Shown piece by piece: positions 1 to 10,790 of a DNA stretch of 50,000 nucleotides. Positions within the stretch are counted from its first letter, which is position 1. The number at the start of each line of letters is the position of its first letter. A program made the position numbers and the translations under genes. The DNA comes from Cristatella mucedo. Lineage: Eukaryota > Bryozoa > Phylactolaemata > Cristatellidae. The stretch is taken from assembly GCA_009760855.2 (NCBI GenBank), contig WPIO01000007.1, positions 11,482,501 to 11,532,500 on the forward strand, read 5' to 3'. The notes beneath the pieces are model-generated. The model searched no databases. It was not told where the DNA came from and worked only from the letters and a program-made list of their open reading frames with translations.

Positions 1-297
1 TATGTTTTTGCTATTATAAAGCGTTTAAGTGGTAAGAAAAATCCTGGATAAAGATTACTTAAACGGAAGAACCGATTCCACGACACGGCTCTAACGACAC
101 GTCATCACTTTGATTGAAGCATCAACATACTATCCTGTGATAGAGAGTCCCAGCCCCCTTAATATTTACCAGATACCTGACGGAAGCGAACCTAAAGTAA
201 TGGACCGGGTGCATTGATGCAGAATCAGAGATTATTTTATAAAGGATTATACTTTCATTCTTTTTAAATTTTGGATTATAGTCTTAACGATAGTAAC
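1..297. other. Unassigned AT-rich sequence
   Basis: No ORF, tRNA-like box or repeat resembling another part of the window was recognised here. Confidence 0.5.
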
Positions 298-455
298 AAT
301 ACATTTTTAGCGCCCTCACAGAACTCAATCTCTTTATTGGCACTTTAGATTTGCTGCAAAGGAAGCATGATTGAATTTTTATTGGCAGAATGCTCAATGG
401 CAACAAGCACATGATGGTTAGAGGTGGCATGCACTGGTCATCATGCAAATATAGA
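298..455 (-). mobile_element. LINE-B 3' end, solo truncated copy
   Basis: Antisense copy of the LINE-B 3' tail. The tail hairpin (gcgccctcacagaactcaat and the following ggcactttaga) is followed by the 3' UTR block seen in other copies: tgctgcaaaggaagcatgat, then a tggttaga...ggcatgcact segment. Only the last ~150 bp of the element are present, so this is a severely 5'-truncated insertion. Confidence 0.7.
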
Positions 456-1008
456 ACGTAATGGAAGTAAGTCTAGTAGAATTATTACGCGAGCATGCTG
501 GAAAAACCACAAGCCACGCACTGTTATCGAGTAATGGGGTAATGGCGAGCTCTCGGAAATTGTGTACATGTGTGGAAGGATTATGCATAAATGAGATGCG
601 AAGAGTTAAAGTGAAAATCGGCCGATTCAAAAGACGTAAATTTACGCGCAATCATAAGAGTCATAGTGGCCATCGAAACCTGCCGAAAGTGGACAGTACT
701 GGTGCTTCCAGCTGCAGGTCCCGAATAATGCATTTCCAGGGGCGTGAAGTTCAAGCAGCTTAGTCCTCTCTGCTCCTTATTTCGTGAATGGCGAGATCTG
801 TCAACATTTTCTATTCTGCCTCGCCTCTCACTCAATGACAGCGCGCGTGCGACCTCTCACAAGGTGCATCCGATTTTCCGTTTGTAATGATCAAATATAG
901 ACTTTTGATTTTCTCTGAGGTAGTTATTCAAACATCCAAAGCCAAGTCCATACTTATCTCTCTTTCTGTCTCAGTATTTTTATACCCGACTTTCCACCTA
1001 GCGCCTAT
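456..1008. other. Unassigned sequence
   Basis: Short overlapping ORFs occur on both strands (up to 100 codons at 461-763 plus). They show no recognisable domain and compete with each other. I do not call a gene. Confidence 0.4.
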
Positions 1009-1014
1009 CACCAC

Positions 1015-1425
1015 TCTGTCTCTCTCTCTCTCTCTCTCTTCGTCTCCGTCTCCGTCTCAGTCTCAGTCTCCGTCTCCATCTCTTTCTCTTTCTGTCTCAC
1101 TCTCTGTCTCTCTGTCTTTCTGTCTCTCTGTCTTTCTGTCTCTCTGTCTTTCTGTCTCTCTGTCTTTCTGTTTCTCTGTCTTTCTGTCTCTCTATCTTTC
1201 TGTCTCTCTGTCTTTCTGTCTCTCTGTCTTTCTGTCTCTCTGTCTTTCTGTCTCTCTGTCTTTCTGTCTCTCTGTCTCTCTCTCTGTCTCTCTGTCTCTC
1301 TCTGTCTCTCTCTGTCTCTCTCTATCTCTCTCTCTCTCTGTCTCTGTCTCTCTGTCTCTCTCTGTCTCTCTCCGTCTCTCTCCGTCTCTCTCGTCTCCGT
1401 CTCTTTCTCTTTCTTCCTCACTCCC
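1015..1425. repeat. CT-rich minisatellite with 16-bp higher-order unit
   Basis: Almost pure polypyrimidine on the plus strand. From about 1100 to 1265 two 8-bp variants alternate, CTGTCTCT and CTGTCTTT, giving a 16-bp period. The flanks degrade to (CT)n and CGTCTC units. Long SLSVSLSL (plus) and ERQRETER (minus) reading frames across it are artefacts of the repeat, not genes. Confidence 0.92.
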
Positions 1426-1623
1426 AGTTTGGCTCTTTCACCACAGACTGACTGATCACATCTACTGGAGAACGTACCGGGCGTCACGACACAAGGAATG
1501 TCCAGTGTTTTCAGACACGAAGTGCTCTCAGTGCATATCAGCACAGCTAAGATAAATGTTCCACCGCTTTGGTCCGGCTCATTCGCTGCCACTTGCTTTT
1601 ACTACCGCTGTTGTAGATAAGCG

Positions 1624-1748
1624 ATCTCTCTCTCCCTCTCTCTCTCTCTGTCTCTCTCTCTCTCTCTGTCTTTCTCTGTCTGTGTCTCTCTGTGTCTCTC
1701 TGTGTCTCTCTCTGTTTCTCTCTGTCTCTCTCTCTCTGTCTCTCTGTC

Positions 1749-1781
<33 letters not shown>

Positions 1782-1830
1782 GTCTCTCTCTCCCTCTATC
1801 TCACTATGTCTCTCTGTCTCTGTCTCATGC
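1624..1830. repeat. CT/GT polypyrimidine minisatellite
   Basis: A second CT-rich tract ~200 bp after the first, built from CTCTGT and CTCTCTGT units with the same pyrimidine strand. The two tracts are probably one locus interrupted by the non-repetitive stretch 1426-1623. Open frames through it are repeat artefacts. Confidence 0.9.
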
Positions 1831-2164
1831 TCCTTATACATACCTCGTTGTTACCACCTTTTCCTTTTCATCCTCATTCTGCAATCAGTATACAGGGTTT
1901 AATCACCTTTTGCTTTTTTGATTAGCTGTGTGAAACCACCATGGTTTTTCATCATTTGCAGACCGCGATTTTTGAACCAAGAAAGGACATTATTGCTTTG
2001 CATTACTTTTGCCATTCAAAACATCTTCTTAGCAAAACCCTTTTACAAACGCCAGGTTTTTGCCACTCCAACGAGGGTTCTGAACGGTGGATTCTCAATG
2101 AGCACGTGAGTTTTGCTTCGCAGCATAAAAATCATGTTCCCAACAAACTAAAAACATTAGAAAG
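1831..2164. other. Unassigned sequence
   Basis: Two overlapping frames of 63-79 codons are present but neither has a recognisable motif. Nothing else was seen before the LINE-A copy begins. Confidence 0.4.
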
Positions 2165-3545
2165 GCTTAGCTCAGTTTGATGGGTCCATGCAAACTCTCG
2201 CCCAGTTTCCCTTTTTCCTTTCTTGTCAAAGATTCTTGAAAAAATTGTTGCTAAGCAGCTGCTAGAACATATTGAAAAGAACGAAATGTCAGAAACATTT
2301 CAATCAGGGTTCAAGAGATAACACTCCACTGAAACTTTTCTCGAGTTAACAAAATCATTCTACTTGGCAACGATGGCTGGAATGTCACTGCCCTAGCTCT
2401 GATAGATCTGTCAGCTGCCGTCGACAACGTTGATCACGATGTTCTACTTGAAAAATTGAGAACAGCGATCGGTCTGGAAGATGAGGCACTGGCGTGGTTT
2501 AAATCTTACTTGTCTGATCTTGTTCAATCAGTGTCTTGTTGAGGTCAGGTCTCACACACGAGACGGGTCCCCTTTGGAGTTCCTCATGGGTCTGTAACCT
2601 GTCCCTTGCTGCTCTCCATTTATACTCAACCTCTGGGAAAGTGATTAAGGCCCGTGGAATAGGATATCACTTTTATGCTGACGATACTCAGCTGTATTTA
2701 ACATTCAAACCGTCGGAATCTGCTGCAGCAACTGATAGACTAAATGCTTGCTTGCCTTGCCGACATTCGATCCTGGATGTCGGAAAACTTCTTGAAACTA
2801 AATGACGATAAAACCGAACTGCTGCTCATAGGACACCCTAAAGCGTGTGGCTGGATTAAAAGGCTTTGCTCTTCTAATAGGTGATGCTTTTGTGCGACCA
2901 TCACCCGTGCTCAAAAGTTAGGTGTCGTTTTCGACAGCTGCCTCAATTTTAAAAGCTTCATTCAGAAGACTGCTTCTACAGATAGCCAACACGTCCGATC
3001 CCTATCCAAGATTAGTACCAATCTTCCGCAGTGGCTTGCAAAATATTTAACCAGCTCCTAAGTTCTGTCTCGGCTTGATTATTGTAATTCCTTTTTGGCT
3101 GGGCTACCAAAGAAAGCAACTAGGCCACTGCAGCTGACTTTGAATATGGCTGCAAGGCTAGTCTTCAAGTCCCAGAGGTTTGAGCACGTGTCTCCTTTGC
3201 TAGAAGAGCTAGGATGGATGCCGGTTAAGCAACGGATACTAAGCGTGGAACTCACTTCCAAAATCTTTACTCAACAACAACTACTCTCCTACTGCCGACT
3301 ATGGCGCATCCTTTTCAGCGGTTCTGAGCTGCTACTTCTATGCTACTCACTACCTCCCCTACTCTACTAGCTCTGCTATGCTTCCTACTTTCTCTTTGTT
3401 GCGTGAGGCGAAGTCTGTTGGCTACCGAATGCGTACCGAAAGCCGCTTAGGCTGTGAGTGCGCTATACAAAACTCTCCTGCGTAACACGCACCTACACTT
3501 TGTGGCTTTGTGGAGTTACAGACGGAGATACACTACATCTGTAAT
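2165..3545 (+). pseudogene. LINE-A copy 1, decayed L2/CR1-type reverse transcriptase
   Basis: This fragment of a non-LTR retrotransposon ORF2 would have encoded reverse transcriptase for target-primed insertion. In pieces across frames it reads FLSKILEKIVAKQL, HIEKNEMSETFQSGFK, the palm region with SAAVDNVDHD, then [17 protein letters not shown] around 2670-2720 (the catalytic YADD box). It continues with LDYCNSFLAGLPKKATRP near 3075-3120 and RFEHVSPLLEELGWMP near 3180-3220. Many frameshifts and stops break it, so it is dead. It matches the copies at 21690 and 36600 closely enough to be the same family. The 3' end repeats the block ending GCGCTATACAAAACTCTCC, an L2-like tail motif. The EN domain is missing. 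Confidence 0.9.
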
Positions 3546-3949
3546 ATATTTGCGGCGTGCACAGTTTGTTGCAATTAACATGAAGAATACCTTAACAGAA
3601 CCTATACCTGATTTGTCTTTAGTCTGAAAAAGTAGCCACTAGCCTATAGCGAGTGAACGACACCTCAACTGTTGTTTATACTTACGAGTGCTAAATTCTT
3701 TGAAGGCCTGCATTTATATGAATTATGCCCACCTTAAAAGTCCTCAAGTCGCCTGCCGCTTTCAGGCTTTGATACCGAAACTTTCGACGTGCAAATAACT
3801 TGGGAGCGGGAAAAGTAATGGCTGGATAGGCATTTGCAAACAGCATACCCGCTGTTGGGCTACACTAAGCTTATTAAAGTCGTACTTTAACCACATGATT
3901 TACATAGTTGGCACATTTCTAATACCCGTGTGTTGGCATCGCATGATTA
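3546..3949. other. Unassigned sequence
   Basis: No convincing ORF or repeat was seen. It lies between the LINE-A 3' end and an antisense LINE-B UTR piece. Confidence 0.4.
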
Positions 3950-4080
3950 ACACCCACAAAGGAAGCACGATCGAATAGTTAGTGGTAGCATGCTCAATAA
4001 ATAACAAGAATAACATGGTTAGGGGTGAAATGCACGGGGTCAGCATGCAAGTTTGGTTAGTGGCTCATTCACGAATACAG
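3950..4080 (-). mobile_element. LINE-B 3' UTR fragment
   Basis: Antisense match to the LINE-B 3' UTR: caaaggaagcacgatcgaat, then ataacatggttaggggtgaa, then gtcagcatgcaagt and gtggttagtggc-like text. The hairpin tail itself is not clear in this copy. Ends are approximate. Confidence 0.65.
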
Positions 4081-4168
4081 CTTCAGTAATTATTTGCGAA
4101 CATTGGAGTAGTTTTTTCGTACGAGTGCATGAATCTTATGAAAACTGAAACATTTTTGAGAAACAACA

Positions 4169-5330
4169 TACACTGCCCTCCAAAGGTTTCAACGCACCAG
4201 TACTGGCACGCTGTTTTACTAAAATAAACATGCCAAATTTAGATTGGATCTTTTTCTGTAGCACTTGCATTACGTTAAAGGTTAATATTTATAATTAAAT
4301 GCTATTTTTTATTGAGTACAGTCAATGACTAGTGGAGGCACCACAAGTTTCAATAGATTTTCGCTATTACCTTCACGTTGACTCCGCCAGCTTCCGTTAC
4401 ATTTCTAGAGAAATTAACGCCCAGAAATCATTCAAAGCCTTGAAGAACTCGTTAGTTCTGTCTCGCGTTCACGCGCTCGAACGCTCCGACTCGTAGGGCG
4501 CTGTTAACCTCGCCTCTCACATTTTCGATTGGGTTCATGTCCGGGCTTTGCTTTGTCCACTGCCATCAGCCAGCAATCGGCTCGAATCGGTCCTCGGACT
4601 GCGGGGAGTTGTGTGCAAAACTCTTCGACTGCCACAGCAGCAGCTGTACGCTTCGCATTTTTTATGCTTCCGACGATGGAAATCTAGCCTGTGAAGAGCG
4701 TACGAAGATGACAAGCCAACATTCGGCACCATGCATGGTTAGACATCTCAGGATTCGCGACTCCTCGAATCCTGTGCGGATGTCCAGCACTGCTAGTAGA
4801 GAAGCAACCCCAAGCCATTGTACTTTCACCGCCGACTGTCAAGGTCTTTAGCAGACAGCATTTCACGTTCGCCTCACCCATCCGGCAGCCGACGTACTTC
4901 CTCCTCTAACCGTGCCCAGCCAATGAGATTCAATTTGGACTCAGTGGTCCGGAGCACTCTGCTCCACAATGCAGCTGTCCAGGGCGGCTAGTATCGTTGA
5001 GTAAATCCAGCATTGCCTTTGTTGGAGTAAGTCAACAATCGATTGCGCTTGGCCACCCAGGCTTTCAGTCCTTGGTCATTAAGCCGTCTACTCGAGGTAT
5101 TTTGGCTCACGACCGCTCCGGTAGCATGGCAGAGAAACGTTGTAGGTTTTTAGCTGTGACGAAATTGTCCTTCAGAGCCATGCTTTTCAACAGCCGGTCT
5201 TCCTCGGATAAACTAGTCGAGAGCGACCCTAGCTCATCAGTGCCTCGTCCTACATCAAAACCACAGTTGTATGTTCGGAAAGCTGTGTAACTAGCGGCAT
5301 GTTCTGGTAGCGTACCAAGCATCATCATTA
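4169..5330 (-). pseudogene. Tc1/mariner-like transposase pseudogene
   Basis: A DNA transposon whose transposase would cut and paste at TA sites. Read on the minus strand, an N-terminal helix-turn-helix-like part (SEEDRLLKSMALKDNFVTAK) lies near 5160-5220. Then come SRVLRTTESKLNLIGWA (around 4905-4965), GGESTMAWGCFSTSSAG (around 4790-4840), and PDMNPIENV near 4515-4545. These match the Tc1 order DESKFNLFG, GGGSVMVWGCFS, SPDLNPIENLW, which carries the DD34E catalytic acids. Several frameshifts and stops make it inactive, and the first catalytic Asp position reads T (TTESK). One end looks like a terminal repeat starting TACACTGCCCTCC at 4169. I could not find the matching repeat at the other end. 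Confidence 0.85.
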
Positions 5331-5689
5331 CGGTCCGGGTAGGCTTCTACAGGTCAAGGAAGACTTCCGGGTACCTTAATTCATCACTTGCCGAAGCATA
5401 GTAAGTGATTAAATTGGCTAAAAATAGGTTCTGCTGTTTGGCCTCCAAGAGGGTGGAATAGACACGTGACCAGGTCTCGCTATCTGTTTACTATGGGAAC
5501 CATCTATTCGGTTGCCGGCGAAAGCATTTGCTAACCAAGCCAACTTAAGCAAACTGTGTTGTCAGGATTTTCAGTGAACGATTTTGACGATATACTCATT
5601 AGTATAGTGTAATTAAAGTTTAATTCCGGAGTAAGCGACGATCAAACTTAAAATTAAGCACCGAATGTGTAAACACTTTTGAACGGCAT
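5331..5689. other. Unassigned sequence
   Basis: This may include the eroded 5' flank of the Tc1-like element, but no terminal repeat is visible. No gene was recognised. Confidence 0.35.
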
Positions 5690-5800
5690 TGCTCGAGCCC
5701 CAAGTCTTAGCCCAGGAGTAAAGGGCTGGCACTTTAAGACCCAGTTCCTGGGTTCGAATCCTGCAGCAGGCTGTTCTTTAAAGTCCGTTACATGCGGTAA
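5690..5800 (+). mobile_element. SINE-1 (tRNA-derived), head portion
   Basis: The tRNA-like head has an A-box region, tcttagcccaggagtaaag, at ~5704-5722 and a perfect B box, gggttcgaatcc, near 5750-5761, followed by tgcagcaggc. The same head occurs at 21056 and 34010. The downstream SINE-1 body (gcgatcctttatcgcc hairpin) is not well preserved here, so this copy is partial or diverged. Confidence 0.7.
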
Positions 5801-6014
5801 TAATAGGAGGTAAGGCTCTTTTGAAATGAGGCTATTGCATCAGCTGATCTTAAGTTTTTGCTTTAAGAGATGTTTACGACCACCTCAGTAGAGCCCGGGT
5901 GTACGTTTGCATCGCAGTGAAGCCTTGGCAAGAAGAGCTCGCTTGAGCGCCACTCATTCGAATATTATTGCTGTAGAAACGGTGAATGAATCGTTGCTCC
6001 TTATTAATATTAAC
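5801..6014. other. Unassigned sequence
   Basis: Nothing recognised apart from an AT-rich lead into the next LINE-B copy. Confidence 0.35.
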
Positions 6015-6380
6015 GATAATAAAAATGTTGTTGCATAGCCCCTCAGAAAGGTTAATCTATTTCTAGGCACTTTACTTATGATTTAATGGAAGCATGATAA
6101 TGTGCTTAGCGGCAGCATGCATAGTGTCAGCACGCATAAGCATGCAAAGGATAAATGACAATTACCCAGCAAAAGCTTTGAGGAACATATTAAGGAACAT
6201 ATTTTGCATGTTTAGCTTCTTCTTCCTAAATTGTGTTAAGTCAGGGGGATGTTGTGACGTCATTCGGGAGTGAATTAAAGGCTTTGGGAGCATACGAACT
6301 GAAGGCACGGTCTCCACAGGATTTAAGGTTGATTCGCGGCATTCCTAAATTTTGAATTAGCCATTCGTTGCCACGAGTAC
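6015..6380 (-). mobile_element. LINE-B 3' end with ORF2 C-terminus
   Basis: Antisense tail (ccctcagaaaggttaatcta, ctaggcactttact) and 3' UTR (cagcatgcatagtgtcagca). They lead into the last codons of ORF2, which read on the minus strand MPRINLKSCGDRAFSSYAPK then AFNSLPNDVTTSP. The same ending occurs at 32008-32613 and 43934-44227. 5'-truncated and inactive. Confidence 0.85.
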
Positions 6381-7069
6381 ATACTTCGTAACTTTGCGTG
6401 CCATCGCCAGTACTTCCAACGAACAGCGGGTGCATTTTTTTGAGAGCAACCTGTGGCATCTAGAAGTAAGCGCGCATTGTACAATATGGAGTAAGGAGTT
6501 CACATGGAAAGCCAGCTCAATGCACGCTGCCCAGAATCGCTTGGGCAGCGTGCATTTTATAGCTTCGCTTCACTCCTTCCAAGGCAGTTCGCCTATAGTC
6601 ACGTGTTGATTTGTTTTGTGCGCCCAAGTCGAACGTATTCTTACGAAATGCTGCAGATGATGAGGAGCCACATCTTTGATCATTCGCCAGTAGCTTGAAG
6701 CTTTGTGTGCGGCCCTGTTATTCGCGGCGGAACTTGACAACCGCTTTATGTGCAGCGGAAATTGACATGCGCGCTCGGCGGAGGTGGCGACGGAAATGTG
6801 GCAGGAGGGGCTGAGCACCTCCCACCTTTTCCGGGCCATGGGCAAGACAGTGAGAGCCTCGTGACTTCCTCGTGACTTCCTCTGGCCGCAGGAGCGCAGC
6901 CGAACTTTTTTTTAATAAGCCAGCTGCACTTTTCAAGGCCAAGAGATAACCTTTGACCTAACCAGAACCGATCAGTCACAGCTGGCGACACATCCGAGAA
7001 CGGTTTATTGAACCGTCAAGATTCAAGCCGATGCAGCCCAGCATCCGCCGTCTGCGTGCTTGTGGTTCT
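6381..7069. other. Unassigned, locally GC-rich sequence
   Basis: Overlapping frames of 60-90 codons on both strands have no recognisable motif. A short perfect repeat of cgtgacttcct occurs twice near 6858-6881. No gene is called. Confidence 0.4.
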
Positions 7070-7200
7070 ATCGGTTTAGTGAAATAAAATCATAGTAATA
7101 ATTCACGTAGTACCGTAAGAAAACTGCCTCATCTCTTCTTGGCACTTCTCTGTGCCAAAGTAAAGGAAGCATCGATCTCGATCGATTGGTGATAGATGTG
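7070..7200 (-). mobile_element. Degenerate LINE-B 3' end
   Basis: An AT-rich lead (ataataattcac) is followed by ctcatctcttcttggcactt and caaagtaaaggaagcatcga. These keep the spacing of the LINE-B tail and start of the UTR but with many changes. Weak, position-based match. Confidence 0.4.
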
Positions 7201-7667
7201 CGAAAAGGAAAATTCACGAGGATGCAGCGAATGCTGTCATGCAGTTCATACGCATGCGCGTTCAAGCATTGCACCCTGGATTCGGCATGCGTGCATGCGA
7301 GTGGCCATGAGCAGGCCCAGGCTTTTTGCCTTGCGTTGAGAGAAACAGAAGAACAAGAGCCTTGCAGAACGCTCGGTCGGAAAATCGGTTTTTATAGAAT
7401 AGCTCCCTGCTCGTGGCAGCAATATTTTTCGGCATCAATTCGTACGGTAGACGTCCTTGGATTACAATTTTTTGAAGTTCAGTCACAGACGCGGCAAGAG
7501 CTAGCGTTAGCGGCCTTCTCGGCAGTGGCCGCAGCGTGCGGGCACCGAGATCGTCGCCGCGCCTCATTGCCGTAGTTTCAAAACGGAGACTTAACTTTAT
7601 GAACAGAGGGAAAACGAGTAGCGACTGGAAAAGATCTCTCTGGCCACCTAGCAGGGGATTTAAAAAA
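7201..7667. other. Unassigned, with a 129-codon ORF
   Basis: An open frame from 7186 to 7575 (plus) has no domain I recognise. A 101-codon frame overlaps it on the other strand. With no splice signals or repeat identity to support either, I leave both as unassigned. Confidence 0.35.
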
Positions 7668-7825
7668 TACTAGCTCTCTTAGCAGCCTCTTTTATATAGC
7701 GACAGAAAGAGCCTTGATGGCTATCACCGCCGCTTTTAGCGGCGATAAAGGATCGCCCACCACGAGATTCGAAACCACGACCTCGGGACCGAGGTCGTGA
7801 AAAGCAATCGCATTATCTAAAATCA
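7668..7825 (-). mobile_element. SINE-1 copy, antisense
   Basis: On the minus strand the B-box region (ggtttcgaatctcgtggtgg) is followed by gcgatcctttatcgcc, then a GCCGCtaaaAGCGGC hairpin, gtgatagcc, ctctttctgtcgctatataa and ggctgctaagagagctag. The copies at 17005, 21056 and 34010 have the same order. Upstream of the B box, where a tRNA anticodon arm would be, lies a near-perfect palindrome (7776-7799, 11-bp arms, 2-nt centre). Confidence 0.8.
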
Positions 7826-9884
7826 GAACGTATGCTTAGATTGGGAAAAGAGCACTAGTCAAGCCTACAACGTAGACGTAGCCTGAAAGTAAAAGGTCTT
7901 TTGTGTGTCGTTCAGGTAGAGGTCAAAGGCTCAGCGAAGCAAAGAGGGAGCGGCAGCGAATTAGTCTCTCACGTGAGCTTTACCGAGCGGTTCTTCACTG
8001 GCAGATTTGAGGCCATGCAAAGGCTCGTACAGCCATAGGGGCTTAGCTAAACAACTTCGAGCGACCAGAAAAAAGTGGTAATTTACACGCAAGGCGCAGC
8101 TCTCTATAGAGTCACTGCTAGCGAAGTCCATGCATGGGTGGTTTTGCATTGACATAAACAGATTAACTTCTTCTATGCTCTAGGAGGCGAACTGCGTCAA
8201 GCACACTGCCTCGACGGTAGTCTTTAGGTATTTCGCAGCATATTAATGCATCAAGGCGAGATTTAGATTGTGTTACTATAAACTACTCTGGGTAGCTTGA
8301 CAGTCAAGCAGCCGGACCGAAATTTCAACTGAATTTAAGAAGAAGACACTGGCTGTGTGTAAGTCACTGGGAAGTTGGTGAATCGCCAAGTAGGCGAAAC
8401 ATGTACGGTTATCAATAGTGGAGGCAAATAAATATGTTCACGCACAAGCAGACCATGAAAATTGTCTTGATCATCACAAAATATAAATATATTTTAACCT
8501 TTTTGCATTATCCGAATATAGCTCTGGCGAGAAACGCACTCATCTCTATGACTGCTCATCCGGTAGGCACAAAGTTTAGTAGCTAAAGCACTCGCTGTTC
8601 CGTTTTCTGTAATTCAAGAACCTTACTTTGACAAAGCTTACCGGAATATTGCTGGTGATGGCACCTTTTTTGCGATTTCCTGAAGAAACTTTCGTTTTAA
8701 ATTGATCACTATCGCTACCTAGTGAGGTTCAGCACGCAGCAGTGAATTTACAACTGCATTCAAGTTTTATAAATATTAGTCATTCAGTAAAACCAGTTTC
8801 GCTCTTTCAGTTAAATTCCAAAGCTAATGAGAATTTTTAGTATAACAACGAGCTGCTTTTTCCTACTCGTCGAATACAAGAGCACTTTTGCAGACTACTT
8901 AGGACTTCAAGTTTCAGTCACACTGGAATATAAACCTGGGCTAGCGAGCAGGTCACTTAATAAGTGTCTGAATTGGCTACTGAAGCCAGACGCAACTAAG
9001 AGCCAACATTGCATCTCATTCTATATGTAAAGGAATGTTGCAGCACCCTCTTGATGTAGGGTGACAATAGATTATATGGTCAAATAAATAACCACTCTGC
9101 CCCCATGCTAGTGCTAATCATTGAACAAATTACTTTGAAGTGCACGCTGGTTTTATTAAAAATATACCAAGCGCACTAAAAAATCTTGGCGTTGTACGAC
9201 AACTTGATTGAAAAATAACGCGAAAGGCCTAGGTTTGTCAGCGGTGGTATATGTAAGCTAAGGTTTTTGGGATTCTAATCCAAGTCTTTGAGTATCGACA
9301 TCGAGGGTTCTGACAACTATCTAACGCTCTATCTTCAGGGCCTTTATGCAGGAATCCTTAAGATCAAAAAGCCTCCAATTGGACCTAGATGCTCGGGGCA
9401 CGAGTGCTAATCGCGATAGCTCCATAATCGAGTTGCTCCGTTGCATGTCTTGGTGGCTTGCAGGTTGCTTGACTGCTACAGCTGCCGCCTCTGCTCGGAC
9501 TCGGCACAAGGAAAGTATCCATGGTCAGAGCTAGTGCAACTCCGGACATGATAAGCCTTAGCCTCAAAATTGGCACGGATAGCACATATATTTTATAGTG
9601 TCTTTGAGCAATCTTGGTGGCCTTTTCCAAAATAACCCATCACCAGACGACCGCATCAGCTCCACAGGCAAGTGTCCTTGCTTACTTTCCGCTACGTGCC
9701 GTAGCAAAAAGATCGGGCTACCTTAGACTGGGCTAGCCCGTCCAAGTTGATCCATTAAATTGTGACAAACCGTCTCGACTTTTGCTGCTCACTACGAGGA
9801 AGGTTTTCCTTCCTCCGCAACTAGGCATAATTACAGTTATTGCTCTATTTCTGCATTTAGTCTCGTCTGTTGCGAACGCAGCAG
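7826..9884. other. Unassigned sequence, ~2 kb
   Basis: Mostly AT-rich non-coding DNA. ORFs are at most 81 codons (for example 8827-9030 plus, 9385-9630 minus) and lack recognised motifs. I found no copy of the window's repeat families. Confidence 0.4.
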
Positions 9885-10275
9885 TTAATAATAATAATAC
9901 ACTTGATAAAGCGCCCCCCCCAGAACTCAATCTTTTTCTAGGCGCTTTACGTTTGCTACACAGTGAGACGCGATTGAATGGTGAGTGATATCATGCTTGA
10001 TAAACAACGTGAATAACATAACTAAGGGTGACACGCACAGGTTTAGCATGCAAGTGTGGTTAGTGGCAGCATACACAGTGTCATTACGCATGTGCACATA
10101 AAGGACGAATCTCAGAGACCCACTAAATGCTGTCATAAATGGGTGCAATTTTTAAGTTCTTTTTAAGGGTGGTCAAGTCAGGGCATGTCGCGATGCAAGG
10201 TGGGAGGGAGTTCCAGACTTTGGGAGCATACGAACTAAATGCACGGTCTCCAAACGATTTGAGGTTTGTACGAGG
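9885..10275 (-). mobile_element. LINE-B 3' end with ORF2 C-terminus
   Basis: It begins with an (AAT)n tract at 9890-9900. The antisense tail (gcgccccccccagaactcaa) and the UTR (cagcatacacagtgtcatta, aggacgaatctcagagaccc) follow. Then come the last ORF2 codons (tttgggagcatacgaactaaatgc is ...AFSSYAPK in reverse). It abuts sense-strand LINE sequence at ~10276. Confidence 0.85.
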
Positions 10276-10790
10276 TATGTTGCCACTTTACAACACTTAT
10301 CACCGACGTGTGCACTTGCTCCCAATAGAACAGCGTATCGACTTTAGGCTTTGTTCCGTGACCTTTAGGTCCTTTCGTTCTCTTTCTCCGAACTATCAGA
10401 ATCAATTCTCAATCAGACTCCTCATCGTACCTACTGGTCTTCTGGTCTTCTGAATAAAAGAACTTTTGTCTGAGCTTCATTGGGTCCCTATCATACTGCG
10501 AATCAATTTCAAGAACCTATGTCTGGCTTACATGTCACTTCACTGGCTAGCACCAGCCTTGACCTATCCGGCTTCCTCGCTCCTCCAGTCACGTGCTCTC
10601 GCACCGCCAGCTTCTAGGCATCCAGTCACTTCACCATCCCACGCAGTAAATTGAACTCTTTTGGTGATCGAGCTTTCAGCTCTTACGCAGCAGAAATCTG
10701 GAACTCGCTTCCGGCAACGGTCGCAATCTGCGATAACCGTGCGTCTTTTTAAGTCTCAGCTATAAGTGCATCTGCTCCTGGTAGCGTTGC
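10276..10790 (+). pseudogene. LINE reverse-transcriptase C-terminal fragments, sense
   Basis: The plus strand reads HLLPIEQRIDFRLC then TFRSFRSLSPNY (10300-10400), matching the LINE-B WLPVKQRIDFKVL...SLHSLAPAYLS block. A second, different LINE piece starts near 10466: LHWVPIILRINFKNLCLAYM then SLHWLAPA. It continues in broken frame to a GTRFRQRSQ...SLPATVA-like end near 10700-10730. Two LINE types are therefore joined. All frames are interrupted. Confidence 0.75.

Noticed and set aside
887-1921. Long open frames rich in Ser/Leu (plus) or Arg/Glu (minus)
   Set aside because: They are direct translations of the CT minisatellites and shift freely between frames. No protein-coding signal.
7186-7575. 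129-codon ORF as a gene
   Set aside because: No recognised domain, no splice support, a competing 101-codon frame on the other strand, and its start overlaps a degenerate LINE tail.
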